Shown: positions 32,223-43,232 of the stretch, one piece after another
Position numbering within the stretch: position 1 is the stretch's first letter
Layout: every line of letters starts with the position of its first letter
Source of the DNA: Ectobius pallidus
Taxonomy: Eukaryota > Arthropoda > Insecta > Blattodea > Ectobiidae
Reading direction: 5' to 3'
NCBI GenBank assembly: GCA_964059195.1
Contig: CAXKWD010000005.1
Coordinates: 149,201,265 to 149,265,264 of the forward strand
DNA length: 64,000 nt
The notes under the pieces: generated by a model
Told to the model about the DNA's origin: nothing
Seen by the model: only the letters and a program-made list of their open reading frames with translations
Database searches by the model: none
Position numbers and translations under genes: made by a program

Positions 32223-32897
32223 AACAAAAATTAATGTTTTAAATGTCAGCAATATCAAATTTGTTTTTGAGATACTAACTAAATTACATGTATGCTCATT
32301 AGTTTTTACTGTACATGACTATGCACACAATACGTTTCGCCTGTCTCCCACTTAGAATTTAACCGGTTAATGCAATTTCAATGGTTGTACCGATCTGGAG
32401 AAATGGATCATTTCTCAAAATTCAGTTTTTAAAATTTCAAGAGGATTAAATACTTAGAAATAAATCTGTGCCGTTGCTTTCTTTGGAGCTTCTTTTAAAT
32501 AGTGAACAGGATGCTTCTTCCGTGGGTTTTAAACATATTTTGGTCTAGCACAATTTGTATTTGTACTAAACTGTAAGCAGTTTCCTTTCACTGGTTATGC
32601 CAAATTAAACCGAATCATTTGATATTTCCGTTTAATACGTCATTTGTTTGTATAATGGTATAGTTTTGTTTCTTTCACACACTTTTTAGTGATATCTCGC
32701 GGTGGCAAGCTAAATGAAAAACTTTACCAAAGACTAAACACAAGACATTTTTAAGATTATATTGTTAATGTAACAACAATATTTTTTATTTTTGGATATG
32801 AAAATCGCGCAAGATCTTAGAAAAGTAAACCTACAAACCGTTAAGCCAGGCTAAAAGAAAAGGAACCATCGGATCACGTCATATTTCTTTCTGATAT
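32223..32897. other. No gene seen
   Basis: AT-rich sequence up to a hAT TSD, no motif recognised. Confidence 0.5.
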
Positions 32898-32905
32898 GTT
32901 CAATT

Positions 32906-34372
32906 TAGAGGTGTACAAATCTCGATTTAAGCTTGCCCAAACCCGCTTGAACGCCAGGCAAGCAAGTTGCCAGCGTCATAGCTGGGAAGCAGGCAGGTTT
33001 CTTTAAGCTTGATGGGTCAGGTCAAACCCAGCCTAGGCAAGTCAGAATAAGCTTGCGACATTCCTATCAGCTAAACAACTGTAGTTGCTAAGTGCAGGTA
33101 ATACTTTCTTGCTTTTCTACATGCTGGTAGAAGAAATTCACCATGCAGATAAATAAAAGGTGGATAAAGTATTAAAAATCGTTTTAGCGTCTTAACACAA
33201 TTATTATTTTTATTATTAGGTAGATTTCGCAGAAAAATCTACCTAATGACTTTCAAAAAATTCGTTCATATCTTTACGTTTCATGCCTCCCTAAGTACGA
33301 AACCACCGCCTGTTAAAAAATTGTGATATTTATAGTTATATACAGTATATGTATATGTATATGTGTATATATATATAGCCTATATTTATATATATATACA
33401 TACATATCTTTACACGCTAGCGGCCGTAATTTTCAAGATATTTTAATCAAATTTTATTATGTTATTTCTAGGCCCAATAGTTCAGACAAGTTCGTTAATG
33501 AGCAAAATTGGCCTAAGGGGGTGGTCGGGGAGGGGGTTGAAATTTTAAAACATTTATATCTCGGCCCCTATGAAGTATAGAGGGAAACTTTGATTGAATA
33601 AATTAGAGTACTCCTTATGGAGTTCACAGTGACACCAACGATTCGGGGGTTTTGGGAGTACGAGTGGGGGTGGGGGTATGGGGATGGAAATTCGAAATTT
33701 TCGAAACTACGTCTTGTGGGGTATCGTTGAAAAGCTCTTGATGAGTACTCTACAAATCAATAACTAGTTTCTTGATAGTTCTCATGTACGGCGAGATTTG
33801 AATGTTTGAAAAAGTTATCTTTCCTCTTTTTTGCAGTTATTATTGCGGGTTTGTCATGCCAAGGCTAAAGAAGAAGAGTGCTTCGCAGCGACAGTAAATT
33901 AAAACAAAAGCACTTCGAAATCTACCTCAGCTTGTAGGCTTGCCTAAAGGGATTTTTGTTATTTTTATTAATGATTTTATGATGTTTTCTCGAAAATGTT
34001 TGAAATTTTTTCCCATGCCGGACTAGTACCTTTGTTCATTGATAATTAATTCAAACTGTCCACATTTTAGTTTCTCCTCGGCTTCCTTCAGGGTAAAATT
34101 CTCTAAACACATCTGAAGTTCCTAAACTACGTAACTGCACGACTTACCAGTGCACTGCTATACCCAGTTTCATATTCTTTCCGCCAGGCCTTGCAGTTTC
34201 CTTAGGTCCTGTGCAACCCACCAAGTTATGAAGAGCTTGTGACTCATAGCGACAGTATTTCTTATCATCGTTGTAATCTGGCTTGCTTTCAAGTCAAGCA
34301 AGTTAAAAGCTGTGACTGGTTGCAGAATTTCAAAGGGGCAGGCAAGCTATAATCAGAATATGTACACCTCTA
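32906..34372. mobile_element. hAT element with 8-bp TSD GTTCAATT, carrying a nested repeat
   Basis: Left end TAGAGGTGTACAAATCTCGA and right end (reverse-complemented) TAGAGGTGTACATATTCTGA are flanked by GTTCAATT at 32898-32905 and 34373-34380. Subterminal AAGCTTGCC/GGCAAGCTATAATC sequences also pair. A 737-bp Helitron-like repeat (33216-33952) sits inside; without it the MITE is about 730 bp. No transposase is visible. Confidence 0.92.
33216..33952 (-). mobile_element. Helitron-like repeat, copy 2, nested in a hAT element
   Basis: Reverse complement of 12459-13323 with the same ends: TTAGGTAGATTTCGCAGAAA hairpin on the left and GCCTAAAGGGA on the right. In its own orientation it is flanked by A before TC and T after CTAA, the host A|T arrangement expected of Helitrons. 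No target duplication. About 130 bp shorter than the other copies. Confidence 0.6.
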
Positions 34373-34380
34373 GTTCAATT

Positions 34381-35600
34381 AAGGAGATTTAATTTAATGA
34401 TTCCGTATTTCTTTATTAAGTGCCAGAATAGTACTTTATGAAATTGTGTGGGGGCGGGAAAATGTCTCTCGCGATAACTCGAATACGCTTTAAAGGATTT
34501 TCATGAAACTTGGTATATGCATTTGTAACATCCATGTGAAGAAGCCTACTGTTAATGGAGCAAGTCGGCTGACCGGAGTAATGCCCTATTTAGCGCCTAT
34601 TTTATAGTAATATATTAGAAAGAATTTATCAAATGCAAATCAGTTCTCATGACAACATATTGCTTTACAGTGTTCATATTTGGCTTGGAAGTTCCAATAG
34701 GTAGCTTTGACAAATAACACTACTCTCATATTCCTTCACATAATGGAACGGAGTCATGTTATACAACTTGAGAAACAAAAGCATTTTATTTTAACCACAA
34801 GCTTGCATTGTAGTATAAGAAAAATTGTCTGTACATAGTACCTCACTTGGCAATAAACCTAGTGTAATGCCAAGGACATAGGTGAGCAACTGAGGGGAAA
34901 CGTTTTAGTCCCCATCCCTTGCTGTGACGTAAGAAACCTGTTATTCATGTTCAGTGTCACGTCGAAACTGCTTTATGCTGACGTCAAGGACGACTGTAGT
35001 GGGAGAAATTCCCCTATCGCACAGTGACACGATGTGTCACAGATGCGCACCCATGGCCAAGGAGGTATATGGGTTGACACAAGAATAAATTACAATAAGT
35101 ACAATCAATTATTCCTTCACATATGCTTATCAAAAAATACCTTTTGTTCTTCCGTAAGCCCTGCTTAATGAATCGATCTGGAGCTTAACTCGGAAATCAA
35201 TTTTTAAAAATCAACTTATTTTCTGTACATCATAATTGCAACTATCACTGATTAAACAAATACATTTTGGTACTTTGTTACTCCAGTTTACCTGATTTTA
35301 TTTTCTTATGTGTAGCTCTAAGACTGTTTGTATGTAATATAATGCGTTTACATATTACGTATTATATTATCGGGACGAGAAGGTGGCAAGACAGTCAACC
35401 TTACGAACCGGTCACTTTTACCTCCCCAATTACTCGTGCTCACTCTCAACACTTCGGCCACCCCTCAATTTTTAACAACCGAGAACCACAGGAAATCTTC
35501 AGCTGTACATATACTGTACATTAACAACAGTTAAAATTTCGAATTCGACAAATAATAGTTTATTTCAATTATTTTCATCTTCCTACTGAGCTGTATAACT
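34381..35600. other. No recognised gene
   Basis: Around 34470-34560 there is a phrase (CGCGATAACTCGAATACGCT, then AATGAAACTTGGTATAT-like sequence) of the kind seen in dispersed insect repeats, not assigned. The 85-codon frame at 35267 has no motif. Confidence 0.45.
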
Positions 35601-35769
35601 TATTATGTTATATTGTCCACCTATGCTCAGTATGTAAAAATCTTTAGACACCTAACCTATTTTAATAGCATAACTTATCCTATGACAGTTTACATATATA
35701 GGCAGTATAAGCTACTAGTCTAGAAATGATTTTAAAAAACTTATGTATGTATAATACAAGAGTCATAAG

Positions 35770-36448
35770 CAGGACCCGGATTCTAATGACATGTCATCTT
35801 TTTATTTATGCTGCTTAGACATTGCCAACTTGCAGATAAATCCTAATCATGGCCCCTAAATTATAGACTTTTTATTAGGTCATTTCTTGTCATTTTATGC
35901 ATTTTTTTATTTTTTAGTTAGCCTATTTAATTTTTATTTTATTTTATTTTTATTTTATTTTATTTTATTTTATATTTTATACTTATTTTTTATTTTATTT
36001 TATTTCATTTTATGGCATTTATTTCAATTTTACGTAATTATTTAGTCATTTTCGTGTCATTTCCTTCTTTATTTAGTAATTCTCATGCATTTACATTGAG
36101 TATATTACCTTTTTTGTGGTCTTTTTTCTCATAGGGTAATATTTAAATAAATTATTAGGTTATTATAATGGAACATTTTTTGTAGGATCTATTTTAAAAA
36201 CTACTTTCTTACTTTTTTCTCAAATGCTCCAATCAAGAACAAAGAACCTACAACATCTTTTCTGCGTTCCCAGTTTTTACAATTATGTACAAATTAGTCT
36301 ATAACTTTGTGTATAATAATAATTTTTATAAATAAATTATCAGTTTCTAGGTCATTCTTTACAAGTATTAAGTAATTTCCTTTAAAATTCAGGGTCATTG
36401 TATAGGTTATTTTTCAAACAATTTTAGGTCATCAGAATCCGGGCCCTG
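35770..36448. mobile_element. hAT MITE, 679 bp, with 8-bp TSD GTCATAAG
   Basis: Left end CAGGACCCGGATTCTAATGA and right end (reverse-complemented) CAGGGCCCGGATTCTGATGA are flanked by GTCATAAG at 35762-35769 and 36449-36456. The interior is strongly T-rich with (ATTTT)n runs at 35930-36005. It sits inside the left arm of the fold-back element and is absent from the right arm, so it is younger than that element. Confidence 0.95.
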
Positions 36449-36549
36449 GTCATAAGCATACTAAAAATTCTTAACACAGTTAAAAATGTTTAAAGTCCAC
36501 AAAAATGCCAGTCTTATAATAAAAAGCAGTTGTCTTCTTCTTACGACGC

Positions 36550-36597
36550 GTTTCGACGTTATTCGTCATCTTCAGATGTATATTTTATTTGTGTAGA
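36550..36597 (-). ncRNA. Hammerhead-ribozyme-like motif, left arm of the fold-back element
   Basis: On the minus strand, CTGAAGA (36575-36569) is followed by T, a GACG-AATAA-CGTC hairpin, and GAAACGCGTC (from 36554). This fits a hammerhead core (CUGANGA, stem II, GAAA, a palindromic ACGCGU as very short stem III, then C at the cleavage position). Against it: one extra base before stem II and little pairing for stem I. Activity as a monomer is doubtful; dimeric pairing is conceivable. Confidence 0.35.
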
Positions 36598-36634
36598 CAG
36601 AATAGCTGTAGGCTACACAAATAAAATATACACC

Positions 36635-36666
36635 TTGAAGATGACGATTTAACATCGAAACGCGTC
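36635..36666 (+). ncRNA. Hammerhead-like motif, right arm, degenerate
   Basis: TTGAAGA, T, GACG-ATTTAA-CATC, GAAACGCGTC: the mirror copy of the left-arm motif, but with the first core base changed (C to T) and one stem II pair lost. Confidence 0.25.
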
Positions 36667-36749
36667 GTAAGAAGGAGCCTTTTTATTATAAGACTTGTAT
36701 TTTTATGGACTTTAAACATATATTTAAATGTGTTAAGAATTTTTAGTAT

Positions 36750-36948
36750 GTTTATGACTCTTGTATTATATATATACAAGTTTTTTTTATATATTTCTAG
36801 ACTAGTAGCTCATGCTGCTTTTAAAATAGGTTAGGTGTCTAAAGTTTAATGTTTATGACTCTTGTAATATATATACACAAGTTTTTTTTATATATTTCTA
36901 GACTAGTAGCTCATGCTGCTTTTAAAATAGGTTAGGTGTCTAAAGTTT
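36750..36948 (+). repeat. Tandem duplication (~100 bp x 2) in the fold-back right arm
   Basis: The unit runs from GTTTATGACTCTTGTA through TTTCTAGACTAGTAGCTCAT to GGTGTCTAAAGTTT and occurs at 36750-36847 and 36851-36948, nearly identical. The left arm has one copy, so the duplication arose after the palindrome formed. Confidence 0.9.
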
Positions 36949-36986
36949 CTTACATACTAAGCATAGGTGGACGTTATAACATAATA

Positions 36987-37568
36987 AAAAAATAATGGTT
37001 TACAACGTTTACGAATACGATAGGCCTACCTTTTCACCTTTTGATAATTCTAAGAATTCTCTTTTGCAACAGCAAGATGTCACTACTTTTGTCAGAACCT
37101 CCTTCCATGCACTTGTCTCTACGTATACGGACAATGATTTTTCATCCTAACAGAAAAATAAAGAATGAAAGCTTTCTTCATTTTCTAACATTATTTGTTA
37201 ATTAGCATATGGGTATGAAACCGGCACAATGCAAAAGAGAGAATTCTATTATACAAGTTGAAGTTCTAAATTATGATTTAATATTTTAAAATTCTCCGTG
37301 AGCTTGAAATAGCAGCTATCGTAAAACGGGATTAGCAGAGTGGTAGGAGTTATAAATTCAGGAAGTTGTTTTCACTTCAAAGTTTGCATGTGCAATCAGG
37401 TGAGGATTTTGCTTGAGTGACTCTCATTCCAGTGATCACTGAGCCTCGTATTCCTGAAGGATTTAAATATACACTTGAGCAATTTAACAACTAATCTTTT
37501 CTATTGAGATAAAAATAAGTCACGCTGTTTATCGATAATTGTTCCTAGAAACAGGAAATTGTGATAAA
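36987..37568. other. No gene seen
   Basis: No motif or paired terminal repeat recognised. Confidence 0.45.
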
Positions 37569-37570
37569 TA

Positions 37571-39576
37571 CTGTAGAACCTATGTTAACCGAAACAAATG
37601 GGGAGGTGGTTTCGGATAAACAAATTTTCGAATAAAGATTAAAATGCCATTTCGAATCTTCTTCATACTATTTATGTTCTAAAGTATTTAATTCACTCCC
37701 CTCTTACACATCACATCACAAAAAATCCCTTTAGGCAGGCCTACAGGCGGAGGTAGATTTCGAAGTGCTTTTGGTTTAATTTATTGTCGCTGCATAGCAC
37801 TCTTCTTCTTTAGCCTTGGCATGGCAAACCTGCAGTAAAGAGGAAGAGCCTACAATCAATAATTGTTTTGACAACAATAATAGGATATAATATTCTGGGA
37901 GGCAGTGCGCAAGATCAGCAATGAATAAAATTAGCAAAGCCGCTAAACAAGACAAAATTATGATATTATAATAATTCTTTCAAGTGTTATTATTTTCAAA
38001 CATTAAAATCTCGCGTCATATGAGAGCTATCAAGAAACTATCTCATCAAGAGCTTTTCAACGATACCCCACAAGACGTGGTTTCAAAAGTTTCGAATTTT
38101 CATCCCCCGCCCCCACCCCCACCCCCACCCTCACTCGAATCCCCGAATCGTTGGTGTCACTGTGAACTCCATAGGGAGTACTCTAATTTATTCAAACAAA
38201 GTTTCCCTCTATACTTCATAGGGGCCGAGATATACATTTTTAAAAATTTCAACCCCCTCCCCCGACCACCCCCTTGGGCCAATTTTGCTCATTAACGAAC
38301 TTGTCCGAACTATTGGGCCTAGAAATAACATATTAAAATTTGGTTCAAATATCTTCAAAATTACGGCCGCTATCGTGTAAAGATATATATATATATATCT
38401 TATATATATATCCCGTTCAAAAAAAAAATTTTGTGATATATATATATATATAAATATCACAAAATTTTTTTTTGAACGGGCGGTGGTTTCGTACTTAGGG
38501 GAGCATGAAACGCAAAGATATGAAAGAATTTTTCGAAAATCATAAAGTGGTATCCATTGCAATAGGTAGATTTTTCTTCGAAAATCTACCTAAAAACGGA
38601 AATTTCATTTAAGAAAATGCTCAAATCCTTTCTTTTATCAATCTGTTTTTATAATATAAGCATCTTTATTCTTTGTAAGTGTGTATTTACTGTATTCTTA
38701 GTTTTATCATTCAATTTGTATAGGCTAATTCATTTTCCAAGTAATGTAAAAATAGAGTTACAAATAATATTAAAATGTATAATATAGTGCTAATGAAACA
38801 TAAGTAAAATGTAGTATGTATAAAATTAATGTAATATTCATATTATTGTACATGTATTGAATATTTGTATGTAAATGATTAATTTGTAAATGTAGGCCTA
38901 TATGTGTTAAACTTTAAAAAAATGTAGTTTATAAGTATATGTAAACTTATAGGTATAGGATAAAGAAAAAAACACTTTAGGCCTACTGTGTAAGAAAATA
39001 AACTAGCTAACTAGAGGTTAAGAATAACTTTTTGAAGTTTTAGATGAGAGTAATGAAGACAATACATATAATATGTTAACACCAACATCAAAATCAGCTA
39101 TAACAATACGCAAAATCTGACCATTTAAATTTTTTAAAACTGCTTCTAACTTTTCTTCTACCATTATCTCGACCCGTTTCCGCTTTGTTGATATGATGCA
39201 CTATAGAACCAATAAAAACACTTTAATGTTCGATCACCACCGCACGGACAAGTACTAGCACATGACCGATGTGAACAAATAAAAGAAACAAACAGAGTTG
39301 GCATGTACCTTTACAACAGATAAGGGATGGAGGCGGACAATGTCAGAGCAGTCTTATTCCGTTACTCATCCTTGAGAAATTTCTTTCCTCACTCGCTTTC
39401 CATTCATGCAGACAGGTTGACGAGAGGGATGAAGAGATTTCCCTGTCATGTTAAGAATTCCTCCCCTGTGTGGGAGTGTTTTAAGCACAACCTACTTATA
39501 CAGAATATCATAACAAATACTTTTTGTGTCGTTTCGGTTAAACAGTAGCCTATTTCGGTTAACAGAGGATCTACCC
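37571..39576. mobile_element. pogo/Tigger-like element carrying a nested Helitron-like repeat
   Basis: The left end CTGTAGAACCTATGTTAACC then GAAAC pairs imperfectly with the right end (reverse-complemented GGGTAGATCCTCTGTTAACC then GAAA), and both are next to TA (37569-37570 and 39577-39578). Without the nested 868-bp repeat the element is about 1.1 kb. The frame at 39327-39548 (RLTRGMKRFPCHVKNS) is not recognisable as transposase. The pairing of two ends 2 kb apart is inference from sequence similarity. Confidence 0.6.
37726..38593 (+). mobile_element. Helitron-like repeat, copy 3 (868 bp)
   Basis: Closely similar to 12459-13323, with the same TCCCTTTAGGCAGGCCTACA start and a terminal hairpin of TAGGTAGATTTTTCTTCGAA type ending CTAA. 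A second internal inverted repeat (about 38406-38480, CCCGTTCAAAAAAAAAATTT and its complement) surrounds a TA microsatellite in this copy only. No target duplication at the edges. Confidence 0.62.
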
Positions 39577-39919
39577 TAATTCAATCCGTATAGAGTAGGT
39601 AGAACCTCGCTCAATATTTCCCCTCCAATCAATTTCGTAATGACTTCTCGGGTGTAGTTTAAAGACTTGAAATAATTGATATTAATGGCAAATTTTAAAA
39701 TAATTTTCAAATAAAAGTTTAAGCGTTAGTAGGCTTATAAGAGAAAACTAAAACCACCGCTCACCTTCATATCACATAGTCGACAGATGACTCAAACCAT
39801 AAAATTCCTTATGGCAACGATTTTTCATTTTCGAACTGCAGTGTTCACGTGCATACATACAAACATTTTTCAGACACCTATATTTTTGTACTCAGTGAAC
39901 ATCAAAACATGTATTTTGA

Positions 39920-40030
39920 CTAGATAAAAAACCTCCTTATGCCCACAATATATTGTGTCAATATATTTAAGAGTGTCAAAGTAAAAGAAAAATACAATAT
40001 ATTGAGGGCATAAGGAGGTTTTTTATCTAG
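39920..40030. mobile_element. 111-bp hairpin element
   Basis: Arms CTAGATAAAAAACCTCCTTA...(39920-39955) and ...TAAGGAGGTTTTTTATCTAG (39994-40030) pair almost perfectly around a ~38-bp loop. Outside, the phrase ATCAAAACATGTATT occurs both at 39901 and 40081 in direct orientation, so a duplication of the surroundings is also present. Confidence 0.75.
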
Positions 40031-40095
40031 TAAAAATACATTATACTTCCCTCAATGGTATAAAAATGAAGTTTCTGAATATCAAAACATGTATT

Positions 40096-42211
40096 AATAT
40101 TAAAAATTCCAAAACAAATTTCAGAATCGACCAGAGTAGTTCTACGTCATGGTAATTGTAGCCTATTCTTGGTTAAGGAACTCCAATACAAAGTAGACTA
40201 CGCTTTTTTTATTTTATTTATTTTTCACATTCCATTATTCTTGCACACATTCTGTAAGAAAGACACTTCAAGAAGAGAAAATAATGTTGATGTTGTTTTC
40301 AAAACCAAGAGAAAACCATTCAATTATTCAGAAGTGAAGGACGGGTTTTGGAATAAGACCTGTGCCGTGTCCTGAATCTGTGAGGAGGGAAGAAGGGCTA
40401 CTTCTTTTGCCGAACACGTATATGCGTTGTACTGCTGCTGTGAGATCCAGGCATACAGCTTACTGTAATGGAGTCTGACACAGCCAAGAGACTAGTGACA
40501 AACAACGTCAAGATTAATTACCTCCAGGGAAATGACACTGAAGCCAACCTGACCAACGACAAGGTGCCCAACCGAATTCAATTTCACCATGCGAGACAGT
40601 ATAATCATAAAACTATTTTTCATTCAAACCAAAAACATGTTTCAGGAGAACACGTAATTTCTACGAGCGTTAGAAAAGCATTTCAAATTTCAATCTGAAA
40701 ATGATTAATATAAATTCTAAAATTACTATTCCACTCATACGTGTGATATTGACCAATAACGTTTAGAAATTTCTCGGATGTAGACCAATCACGATAGATT
40801 ATCTTACAATATCCTTCCTCGGTCCACAAGGATACAAATTTGTCTGATAAAACGTCAGCTCGTAACTGGACACGTAAGGCGTCAACGTGCGGTGATTAAT
40901 ACGTCACATGCTGCAATTGAGCAGAATGAAACACATATTTAATACAACATAACTCGTTTGGAAATTGAAATAACATAAATTTCCATTGATTAAAAACACA
41001 ATTTCGATTCGGTGCAAGCAAGTTCGCGTGCTTTATAGCTTTTTTATGTAAGCAACTACCACGACGCCCCCAACGCTGATTGTGATGCGCACTATTGGTA
41101 GCATCGATGTATCTAATCGATTCGTGGACTGTTCATTCATTCATCATTGATCTTACGGCAAGTCAGAATATTGACAATAAAGTTAGAAAATAATTATTTA
41201 CAAAATCCATTACATTTTATTCATGGATAGTCTTAATAAATCCTACTGGAGATTACGAGTTTCATTAGATAGAGTATTAATAATAATTAATAACAACAAT
41301 AAAACTATAGTTAAACATGTAATTTATCCTACCTTGCACAGCTATTATTATTATAACCGTATTATACCCCTGATTAATGGGACAGACAAAGCTGTTCTGA
41401 GTTTGTGAGTGGCATAATAATCAAGAGGAACATTAATTACATCTGTCTATATCATGCCGGTGCCTTGGTCTAGCATTCCTAATAATAATAGAGGGCGTGT
41501 GGTGTTCACAGTCAAAAGCAAGTAGGTATATCGGTATTTGGTCTTGACACAAATACCTTAATACTCAATCTCCACGGGTCAATAAATTACATACATGCAA
41601 AGTCAGGATCACAAAATGACTAAATAGTATAAAAAGGAATCCACCTTATACTACAATCATTATTTCAAGCAGAACTCTCGTATAACTTATACAATGACTG
41701 CTACTGTACAGCTATTATATTGTCTAGTTATGGAAATTTGGGAAACACTTTTTTCAGTATTGCTATACTCTTAGTCTGTTAAGTTCGTGTCAAAATACAA
41801 TTTTCAATATTATTATTATTATTATTATTATTAGCCTATTAATACTTTAAATTTCAAAATTTAGAATTATATATAGGCTATACTCTCCCTCACATCCATA
41901 TTAATGGATCAGAATAATCACGTCCATTGTTAACGGTTAAGAAAATGCTTTAGAAGCCTATAAATAACCAGTCACATGAGATAAAAAAAACTATAAAAGT
42001 TGCTAATATTCATTTCTTAGTATTATTAAAACTGTTTATTGTACGGTTACCTATGTCGGAACATTAATTGCTGAATCACTCATTAATGTGCCGTTATAAT
42101 TGAACCTTCTTGTTAAAAGTGTTTGCTGATTATTAATGTAATGAGTATATGAAAACCATAGACATACCAAATTAACAATTTGTTTTAACTAAAAAATAGT
42201 AAGGAAGAACA
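40096..42211. other. About 2.1 kb without a recognised gene
   Basis: Only short frames without motifs (the longest 76 codons at 40468-40698). A (TTA)n microsatellite lies at about 41809-41833. No terminal repeats were paired. Confidence 0.45.
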
Positions 42212-42606
42212 TGGTCGCTTACTTTTCGGGAAGAACATAATCTGAGAGTGTTCGAAAACAGGGTGCTTAGGAAAATATTTGAGCCTAAAAGAGATGAAAA
42301 TGGGGACCGGAGAAAACTGCATAACGACAAGCTTCATAACCTGTACACATCACCGGACATAGTAAGGGTAATTAAATCACGGAGGATGAAATGAGCTGGA
42401 ATGTTGCGCGCATGGGGGAGGAAAGACATATCTAAAAAATATTGACTGGGAGACCCGAAGGGAAAAGACTACTTGGAAGACCTAGACGTAGACGGAAGGG
42501 CAATATTACGATAGATTTAAGAGTAGGCCCTAGTAGGATTTGCGAAGGATGACTGGATGGAGTTAGATGGGTTGAATGGCGGGCAATGAACCTTCGGGTT
42601 CCATAA
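42212..42606 (+). pseudogene. RTE-like LINE ORF C-terminal region, decayed
   Basis: Translation gives WSLTFREEHNLRVFENRVLR, KIFEPKRDENGDRRKLHNDK, LHNLYTSPDIVRVIKSRRMK, a stop where W of the conserved RWAGH is expected, then GRPRRRRKGNI and, after frameshifts, EWRAMNLRVP and a stop. This is the C-terminal region of RTE-type (HmRTE-like) endonuclease/reverse-transcriptase proteins, after the catalytic domain. At least one stop and several frameshifts disable it. The fragment at 709-831 is the same region of a related copy. Confidence 0.85.
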
Positions 42607-42660
42607 AATCAATAATATTCCTTTAGCTTGCTTAGGAAACACACAAACACATAGATAGTG

Positions 42661-42791
42661 TTGTTCATATGATAGTAACAAAATACACATAAAAATAATC
42701 ACTCAGAAATATTATTTGTGGAAGTTATCAGGGAAACGGCAGTTCAGTGCATGAAACGTGTCAGCCATTTTGAAACGATAATTACCCGTAA
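42661..42791 (+). repeat. Partial third copy of the 43.2-43.9 kb inverted repeat arm
   Basis: CATATGATAGTAACAAA, AAAAATAATCACTCAGAAA, GTTATCAGGGAAACGGCAGT and TTTTGAAACGATAATTAC are shared in direct orientation with 43618-43738. It lies just after the RTE-like fragment. Confidence 0.85.
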
Positions 42792-43232
42792 CTGAGTAAG
42801 TAAGTAAGTATAGTACAGAAGATGTTCCATAATTGGTATAAAATAGATGATCTGAAATATCTAAACAGATTTAATGAATAGCTAGTGCACTTAGCAATTG
42901 AACTTGTCTGATGTCCGAACACGGCCATTGGAAGCGATTAAGACAAATTAAAAATCAATAATGAGAAGGGCGTACTGCTCCATTTCAATTTCAGATTATA
43001 GCTTAGTAATGACATAAATGGAGGATATTAATAATGACGAATGGGAGTATGAATTTCAAGTGATATTTAGCTATCATCCATTTCACATTGGGGCCAAATC
43101 ATTATCGTCGTCACTACAGTGCATTATGGCTGATCAGAATTATACTTGTTATTCGAAACATATTCCACTGCTAAGAATCTAAAAACAGTGTGGGGTAGAA
43201 GTTAACAGATTTACAAACTCTCCAAATAAATG

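Larger units (their letters stand above)
35601..36986. mobile_element. Long fold-back element with an inserted MITE and an internally duplicated arm
   Basis: The left arm (35601-35769 plus 36449-36597) and the right arm (36613-36986) are inverted copies. Shared landmarks in order are TTATTATGTTATA, GTCCACCTATGCT, AGACACCTAACCTATTTTAA, GCTACTAGTCTAGAAAT, ACTAAAAATTCTTAACAC and TTACGACGCGTTTCGA. A hAT MITE interrupts the left arm and the right arm holds a ~100-bp tandem duplication. The centre (36598-36612) is only about 15 bp. No transposase. Both arms carry a hammerhead-like motif. Confidence 0.9.

Noticed and set aside
12977..38562. Frames sharing a WSGEGVEIFKNVYLGPYEV ending at 12977-13294, 33323-33580 and 38209-38562
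   Set aside because: All three lie in copies of one Helitron-like repeat; length and starts differ and microsatellite runs form part of the frame.
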